From Anisodus tanguticus (lineage: Eukaryota; Streptophyta; Magnoliopsida; Solanales; Solanaceae): a stretch of DNA of 64,000 nt. The DNA is taken from the NCBI GenBank assembly GCA_034509755.1, contig CM067539.1:63560513-63624512 (forward strand). Reading direction: 5' to 3'. The position numbers were made by a program, and so were the translations under genes. The notes under the pieces are model-generated. The model had not been told where the DNA came from. It searched no databases and saw only the letters and a list, made by a program, of their open reading frames with translations. Within the stretch, counting starts at the first letter, position 1. The number at the start of each line of letters is the position of its first letter. Positions 58,105-64,000 of the stretch are shown here, piece by piece.

Positions 58105-58352
58105 ATGTCTGATAGTTGGACGAATGGAAAAAATAGATGTTTTATCAATTTTGTTAGTAACAGTCCTGCGGGTACTTTCTTTTTGAGATCTATTGATACT
58201 TCTGATTCTATTAAAAGTGGTGTAAATTTTGCACTACATTTGTATAGAATCATAGATGAAGTTGGAGAAGAAAATGTTGTTAAGATAATTATTGATAATG
58301 CCTTTTTTTCTTCTGAATGTTGGAAAGAGAATAATGGAAATTCGGCCTCAAC
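58105..58352 (+). pseudogene. DUF659/hAT-like transposase, N-terminal fragment
   Basis: Reads MSDSWTNGKNRCFINF, NSPAGTFFLRSIDTSD, GEENVVKIIIDNA, then after a frameshift NVGKRIMEIRPQ. This is the DUF659 domain pattern of plant hAT-type transposases and their derivatives. It stops abruptly near 58352, where similarity switches to the other strand. Confidence 0.85.
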
Positions 58353-58354
58353 GT

Positions 58355-59400
58355 ACATCCACCAATTTGTAAGAAATCGTACTTTTCTAGAACCCATAGT
58401 TATCATACTTCCAAAATCCCCTCTCATGTGGTCATAGGAATCTAACATTCTAACTGATTCACTTTAAATCTATCTTCATAGTTCAGCATTTGTTCCATGC
58501 ATTGATGCAAATCTTGTTTGATTTCAAAATTGTTAAAAAACTTCCCAACAAAATAAAGTGGAAGATGGAGTTGGTCAATCCATCTATCATCAATTCTTTT
58601 CCAAATAGGATCATACTTCTTTTCATCATGTCCACATTTAAAAGCTAATTTTTCCTTAGACATATTCATCCAGTCATACGTATATTCCATGCATGGCTTT
58701 TCCTCTGAGTCTACTTCCCTTAAGACACTCATGGGAGTAACACTTTTTACGCAATATTCAATATTTGATGAAAAGTTCTGATCAAAATCTCATTTATTGG
58801 TAGTACGAAGGGGGAATTGGCCCAAGAATTTGATAGGAGTCAAGATGTTGTCAGGCGCGGCGGCCACTGACGAAGTGCCTCCTGAACCACGCAAAATGGT
58901 TGCCTATTACACAACTCACTAACTCTGTCGGGGGTGTTGATACCTATTATTCATAGGCAGCTCGCCCCTAAAGGATGTTGGTCAACCAAATTCTACAAAA
59001 TTATGACTTCGCTTTCACCCCCTTATATTTCTTAGTCCAAGCAGATATAAACATAAATCTAAGCTTGGTTTTGCTTTTGAAGACTTTGAATAGTGAGATA
59101 TGTTGTGGTAATGTGAGTGATAGCAAGACGAAAAAACTCATGCTTATTTGTAAATGATCTTATCAAATCTAGCACACAAGTATGTGCATAGATAAACTTA
59201 CTACTTTTGTTTATGTGTGGCTTGATGAACTTTTAACTTTACTATGTCTTACAACAGGAGATCAATACAATTTGCGGCACAACGAGTCCGATAAACGTGA
59301 GGCCGAGTTTCCATTATTCTCTTTCTGGCATTCACAAAACTAGAATCATCATCAGTAATTATCTTAATAACATTTCCCTAACTTCGTATATGATCTCGGA
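58355..59400 (-). pseudogene. DUF659/hAT-like transposase, middle to C-terminal part, opposite strand
   Basis: On the minus strand: NVIKIITDDDSSFVNARKRI, METRPHVYRTRCAANCIDLL (59225-59395); FTNKHEFFRLAITH, TTYLTIQSLQKQ (59070-59155); VLREVDSEEKPCMEYTYDWM, KKYDPIWKRIDDRWIDQLHL (58442-58732); and an hATC start, LDSYDHMRGDFGSMI, then NWW (58355-58448). The first segment overlaps the plus-strand fragment by about 30 residues, so this is a second copy and not just the other half of one inverted gene. A stretch at 58800-58960 is not recognisable. Confidence 0.82.
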
Positions 59401-59431
59401 ATTGTCGGAAATAATTGATGGAATCAAAGCT

Positions 59432-59500
59432 TACGGGAAGTAAATAAATATTACAAGTGTTCGAAAGGATAAACTAACAACCAAGATTATAATTGCCGCA
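59432..59500 (-). repeat. Fragment of the long-LTR copia family LTR
   Basis: acgggaagtaaataaatatt, then acaagtgttcgaaaggataa is the outer end of the LTRs at 25664 and 44090. It breaks off after about 70 bp. Confidence 0.8.
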
Positions 59501-59737
59501 ATCATAGCCCTAATGGAAGAAGGCATTGCTGTAATCATAAACACGATAAGGTTTACAAAGAGAATTCTTACAACTCAACTCTATAGCACGATTCTAGATC
59601 AAGAAGGAAGGTAACCACCATCCTAAATTCCCTGTAGCCTCCTGTCTATAAGTGTGATGCACAACACACCCATAAACAAGTCTCTACTAGACACGACTTG
59701 TAGACTCCCTAAGACAGACCTGCTATGATACCAAGTT

Positions 59738-60198
59738 TGTCACCCAATATGCCACCACAACCTACTTGCATGCATATATATCCCTTTAGATGCCACATAT
59801 CTATGACCATATGGTTGTGTCTACTTATTAATTACCCAACCATTTCCAATTATTTATTTTCTTTCACTATAATTCCGTTTCTTATTCAATTACACACATA
59901 ATTAATTCATTGATCTCAATTCACTTAAATATTAAATCACCTTTAGCACACTTCATATACTCATTATCACAATCGTGTGATATAACTCTAGTCCATAATC
60001 TCTTTTGGGACATACAAAATATTATTTTAAATCATTGGGGTCACACTTGTTAAATCCTAAATTATTTCGGGACCGCCTCTTTTTATATATTAAGTTTTTC
60101 ATTTGCGTACGTGAATATGACATAAATCCTCCGAGGCTCGGATCTACTTGCATACATCTAGCCATTTAAAACATCACCCGAAAGTATGGGGTGTTACA
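59738..60198 (-). mobile_element. LTR of a TGTAACACCCC-type (gypsy-like) retrotransposon with primer site
   Basis: Read on the minus strand it begins tgtaacaccccatactttcg and ends gggtgaca. It is followed by a tRNA-Met-type primer site, tggtatcatagc (plus 59722-59733), and leader sequence to about 59510. It breaks into the copia coding region at 60199 directly after an RT peptide ending SHTRPD. Only the 5' end of this element is present; class is inferred from the LTR start and primer site. Confidence 0.7.
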
Positions 60199-62960
60199 TC
60201 TGGTCTAGTGTGAGAGAGATAAATGAGTCTTCCAACGATCCTCTGATATCTCTCCTTATCAACTGACTTTCCAACTCCACTTTGTAGTATGTGGTTGCCT
60301 TCAATGGGTGATTTTGCGGGCTTACAACATGTCTTACCAGTTTCTTTCAAGAGGTCCAGAATATACTTTCTTTGAGAAATAAAGATTCCTCTATTTGATC
60401 TAGCAACCTTGATACCCAAGAAGTATTGTAATTTTTCAAGATCCTTGATCTCAAATTCTTGAGCCAACAACTTCTTCAATCGAGTTATCTCATCCTTGTC
60501 ATCTCCAATCATTATTATGTCATCAACATAAACTATTAGAAAAGTGAGTTTATCATTTTGATGTCTTATGAAGATGGTGTGATCAACATTGCTTTGTTGG
60601 TAACTGAAAGATCATTGTTTTGCAGAATCTGTCAAACCAAGCTCTAGGAGACTGCTTCAGTTCATACAAGGCTTTCTTCGCTCTGCATACCTTTTCTTGA
60701 CTTTGTTCAATACCAAAACCAAGAGGAATCTCCATATACACCTCTTCTTTTAACTCTCCGTGAAGAAATGCATTCTTCACATCAAACTGTTATAAGTTCC
60801 AATCAAGATTAGCTGCATAAGACAAAAGAATTATAATGGTGTTCATTTTTGCAACATAGGCAAATGTCTCTTGATAATCCACTCCATAAGTCTGAGTGAA
60901 TTCCTTAGCCACCAATATCGCTTTGAATCTTTCAATTGAACCATCAGCTTTATGTTTTACAGTGAAGACCCATTTGCAACCAACCAACTTTTTGTTTGGA
61001 GGTAATGTGACAAGTTCCCAAATCTCATTATTTGACAAGGCCTTCATTTCTTCAATCATAGCTTGCTTCCATTTGGAATCTGCAAAAGCCTCCCTCTAAT
61101 TCTAGAGAATAGACTCATAAGAAATAGACAAGGCAAAGACTCTATAGGAAAGAGACAAAGAATTATAAAAGACAGAGTTAGATAAGGGGTGTTTGGTGCA
61201 AAATCTGACTCTTTTCCTGTGAGAAATAGGCAAATCTAACTCATTAGGAAATGTAGATGACTCACCAGAGGAAGAAGGTTCGACTTCGGCAGATTGCATG
61301 ATAGCTTCTTCTGCTCTATTTCTCCTTGAGTAAGTTATCAAATCAAGCCTATCCAAATTACCAACAGTCTCCCCCTAAATTCTTTCTCCAATTTCATCTT
61401 CCTTTCTTTCAACAATGGAATTAGAAAAAACCATCTCTTCTTCCTTATAATTCTCCCCCTGAAGAGGTGATGGTGTAATACTGAAATAAGGCTTAGATTC
61501 TTGAAAGGTAACATCCATGCTGATAAAGGTTCTCCGGGAAGGAGGGTGATAGCATTTGTACCATTTATGTGTTAGAGAATACCCAATAAAGATACATTTA
61601 ATAGCTCTAGGATCAAGTTTCTCGAAGTTCCTAGTGTGAACAAAGTAAACACACCCAAATATCTTTGGAGGAACATTATAATCATTTTTACCCTTTAAAG
61701 CTTCCAAAGGACTCTAAAAATTGAGAGTTTTAAGTGGCATTCTATTGATGAGGTGGGCAGCTACTAGAATGGCATCCCCCTAGTAAGGCTTCGGCAGATT
61801 CATGGTAAACAAAAGGGATCTTGCTACTTCTAATAAATGCCTATTTTTTCTTTTAGCAACCCCATTTTGTGCACTAGTATAATGTCAACTAGTTTGATGG
61901 ATTATCCCAATAGACTCCAAGTAAGCTCCAAAAATTTTATCCATGTATTTTGTGCCATTGTTAGTTCGAAAGATCTTTATCTTACCCTCAAACTGAGTAC
62001 AGATCATCTTATGAAATGACTGAAAGCAGGAGAAAACTTCACTTTTGGCTTTTAATAGATATACCCATGACATTGTAGTGCAACAATCAATAAAAGTAAC
62101 AAATCATCGATTACCAGACAAAGAATGTGTTTGAGTAGGGCATACATCAGAATGAATGATCGAAAAGGGAATTGTGCTTTTATTATCACTTAGAGGATAA
62201 AAGTTTTTAGCGTGCTTGGCATATTCACAAGCATCACAAGAAAAAGATCAAACTCAGTTCTTGAAAATAAACTAAGATATAACGTCTTTAAAGCAAAATA
62301 GGAAGGGTGTCCCAACCGTCTATGCCACTGCATTATTTCTTGGTTGACATCCTTATTTCTTCCTAAATAGGCCTGACCAGAATCTCGAGTTCCATTGATC
62401 AAATATAAGTCATCATGCAACCTACCACTGTCATTCTTCTTCCCCGTTTGAAGGTCCTTAAAAACACAATAATTAGGAAAGAAGTTTACACTATAGTTTA
62501 ATACTTTAGTGATAACGCTAACAAATAATAGGTTAAGGAAATTCAGGAATATGAAGAATGGATGATAAGGTAATATCAGGGGTACAAACGAGTGAACCTA
62601 TTCTAGAGACATGGGCTAGGGAGTTTCGGACATAATCCATATAGTTTAGTACTTTAGTGATAACGCTAAATATAATAGGTTAACAAAAAATCAGGAACAT
62701 AAAGAATGGATGATAAGGTAATATCAGGTACAAATGAGTAAACTTATTCCAGAGATAAGGGCTAGGGAGCCATTGGCCATTCGGACATAATCCCCTTTGG
62801 GATTAGGAGAGTAGTTTTGAAAGCCTTTAGAAAAGCATGTCATGTGTCTATTCACACCAGAATTAATAATCCAAAAATTAAGTTGGGCATTAAAAGCAAT
62901 ACTTGACTGCACATAATTGAAACTAGCAGCACTAGAATAGTCAAGTTTTTTCAGAAGACG
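60199..62960 (-). pseudogene. copia pol remnant
   Basis: Minus-strand pieces: protease WIINSGVNRHMT (canonical DSGA reads NSGV, so the catalytic Asp is lost) near 62840; integrase zinc region WHRRLGHPS (62340); core with FRTNNGTKYMD (the usual Asp in R-x-D-N-G is Asn) at 61885-62073; post-core KIFGCVYFVH and IKCIFIGYS (61375-61707); RT with EEMKALSNNEIWELV, GCKWVFTVKHKADGS (60790-61059), MKNAFLHGELKEEVYME (60583-60780) and YVDDIIMIGD with intact YVDD (60505-60530), ending FLGIKVARSN, then SHTRPD. Stops separate the segments. Confidence 0.9.
62493..62794. repeat. Tandem duplication of about 148 bp within the copia element
   Basis: 62493-62640 and 62641-62794 both start atagttta, then actttagtgataacgct, and share gaatggatgataaggtaata, then gggctaggga and cggacataatcc. 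They lie between the protease and integrase remnants. Identity is about 85-90% by eye. Confidence 0.85.
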
Positions 62961-63239
62961 ACGAAGTTGTTGAACTTCATCCGGAGACAAAATCTCTCTA
63001 GAAGTAGTATATCTGGATGTCTTCACATTTTCTGCAATATTAGACTGACCAGCACTGATTTGTAAAAGAGAACTATTATCTGCGCCCTTTGTATCTCCCA
63101 TACTTTGAACAAACATAGATCTAAACAAAAATTTAGACATGTTCCAAGAAAGAAATACCTCACAAACAGATGCTGAAGGTTAATAAAAAAATCTGAACAG
63201 CCTAGCAATACTCGAGATAGAACATATCTGGAAAAATAT

Positions 63240-63663
63240 TGCCGGAAACACTGGAGATCTTCCTGGAACAGTGGCTGTCACACCGGAAAAATTATTTCTG
63301 GTGCTCAGAGAAAACAAAAAATAGTATGGGTAGGCTCAAAAAACACAGACGACCACAGCAAAGCAAAAAATATTCCGAAAGTCACAGGAAAAGGGTACAT
63401 GCGTCGTCACATAGCGTCGGAAACCAGTGGTTTCTGGTGGCGCGTGGGTCATTTTCCTGTGGTGGGTTTTCTGGGGTTGGGTCGCATGAGTGAGATATAT
63501 CTCTTCGCGTTGTTGTTTTGTGTATAGGACTAGCGGAAGGTGGTGAACTAGTTCCGAACAGAAGCTTTGCCGGAAAAAAAAAGAAAAAAATTAGGGAGAA
63601 AACTCAAACTACTGAACCCTAATGCTGTACAAAGAGGAAATTCACATCAAAAGGGCATCCACG
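63240..63663 (-). other. Leader/gag zone of the copia element, not readable
   Basis: Between the primer site and the protease there should be gag, but apart from a short 62724-63140 frame upstream of the protease (SREILSPDEVQQLRRLLKKL) I cannot read a Gag domain. It may be deleted or decayed. Confidence 0.5.
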
Positions 63664-63675
63664 ACTCTGATACCA
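63664..63675 (-). other. Primer-binding site of the copia element
   Basis: On the minus strand tggtatcagagt directly follows the LTR end, the standard tRNA-Met site of plant copia elements. Confidence 0.9.
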
Positions 63676-63872
63676 TGAAGATTTCAAGAAGAAGAAAAGG
63701 CTTCTTTGTATTTTTTGATGATTTCCATGAGAATGAGTATTTATAGAATAAGTCCTACGACTAAATAAGGAAAAAGAATATTACATAATCATTTATAATC
63801 AATACAATATCACTACAATATCTGTATCACATTACACCTATAATTATGCTAGAAAATTCATATCAATCAACA
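63676..63872 (-). repeat. 5' LTR of the copia element at 60199-63872
   Basis: About 197 bp, minus sense, probable start tgttgattgatatg and end gaaatcttca. It holds a TATA-like stretch (plus gagtatttatagaa at 63736-63749). The outer limit is a best guess from TG...CA ends, since the partner LTR is not in the window. Confidence 0.7.
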
Positions 63873-64000
63873 TCGATAAATATCTACACTTAAATGTGGA
63901 TTTGTCTATAATATTATGGATATTTAAATATTTTTATGCTTATTAGGTAATTATAAAAGTGTAAAATTGAATACTGATGGGACATGCCCCTTGACGCCTG

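Larger units (their letters stand above)
60199..63872 (-). mobile_element. Ty1/copia retrotransposon, 3' end lost
   Basis: Minus-sense 5' LTR (about 63676-63872), primer-binding site, leader, then pol in the order protease, integrase, RT. It stops in RT at 60199, where another element's LTR begins. RNase H and the 3' LTR are absent from the window side. Many breaks and altered catalytic residues show it is dead. Confidence 0.88.

Noticed and set aside
57951..58448. A 165-codon minus-strand frame as one gene
   Set aside because: Only its first 30 or so residues match an hATC start; the rest is antisense to the plus-strand DUF659 fragment and the LTR end, so it is a fusion across a junction.

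Overview
This is a window of plant nuclear DNA, most likely from a Solanaceae species. It is AT-rich and gene-poor, its genes carry introns, and almost every kilobase holds transposon remains. The Solanaceae placement is an inference from recognised repeats: RTE-type LINE tails ending in CAACAACA, tRNA-derived SINEs, and long copia LTRs beginning TGTTGG.

Only one gene looks intact: an OVATE-family transcriptional repressor at 22069-22953 (+). A second gene, the condensin subunit CAP-H (Barren/Brn1), survives only as an intron-containing truncated pseudogene at 2985-6006 (+). Everything else that codes is transposon-derived and broken.

Layout. 1-1300: a large inverted repeat plus a related small copy. 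2985-6006: CAP-H pseudogene. 6881-13241: a diverged tandem duplication of about 705 bp whose first unit is split by a copia element (7065-11964, target-site duplication ctaac) with near-identical LTRs but wrecked coding. 14483-18476: an RTE LINE (-) with a nested non-autonomous hAT (17324-18304). 21228-21917: stacked small repeats ending about 150 bp upstream of the OVATE gene. 24005-24390: truncated RTE. 25664-32045: a copia-type element with its two LTRs inverted, flanked by atttg. 33407-34800: a foldback element with a hAT inside. 36897-37767 and 37975-41395: two hAT elements, the second with a recognisable but dead transposase. 41882-42155: Stowaway MITE. 44090-45265: solo LTR of the long-LTR copia family. 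45424-49665: copia remnant whose 3' LTR is split by a 2.84-kb LTR-like insert. 51449-57996: full copia-type element with 1.1-1.3 kb LTRs and a non-coding interior. 58105-59400: two head-on remnants of a DUF659/hAT transposase. 59738-63872: a copia element (-) cut by a TGTAACACCCC-type LTR.

The elements do not form a pathway. Their value is as a readable stack of insertions: the 8-bp and 5-bp duplications let many boundaries be placed to the base, and several insertions can be ordered in time. No CRISPR array, rRNA, functional tRNA or organelle insert was recognised.
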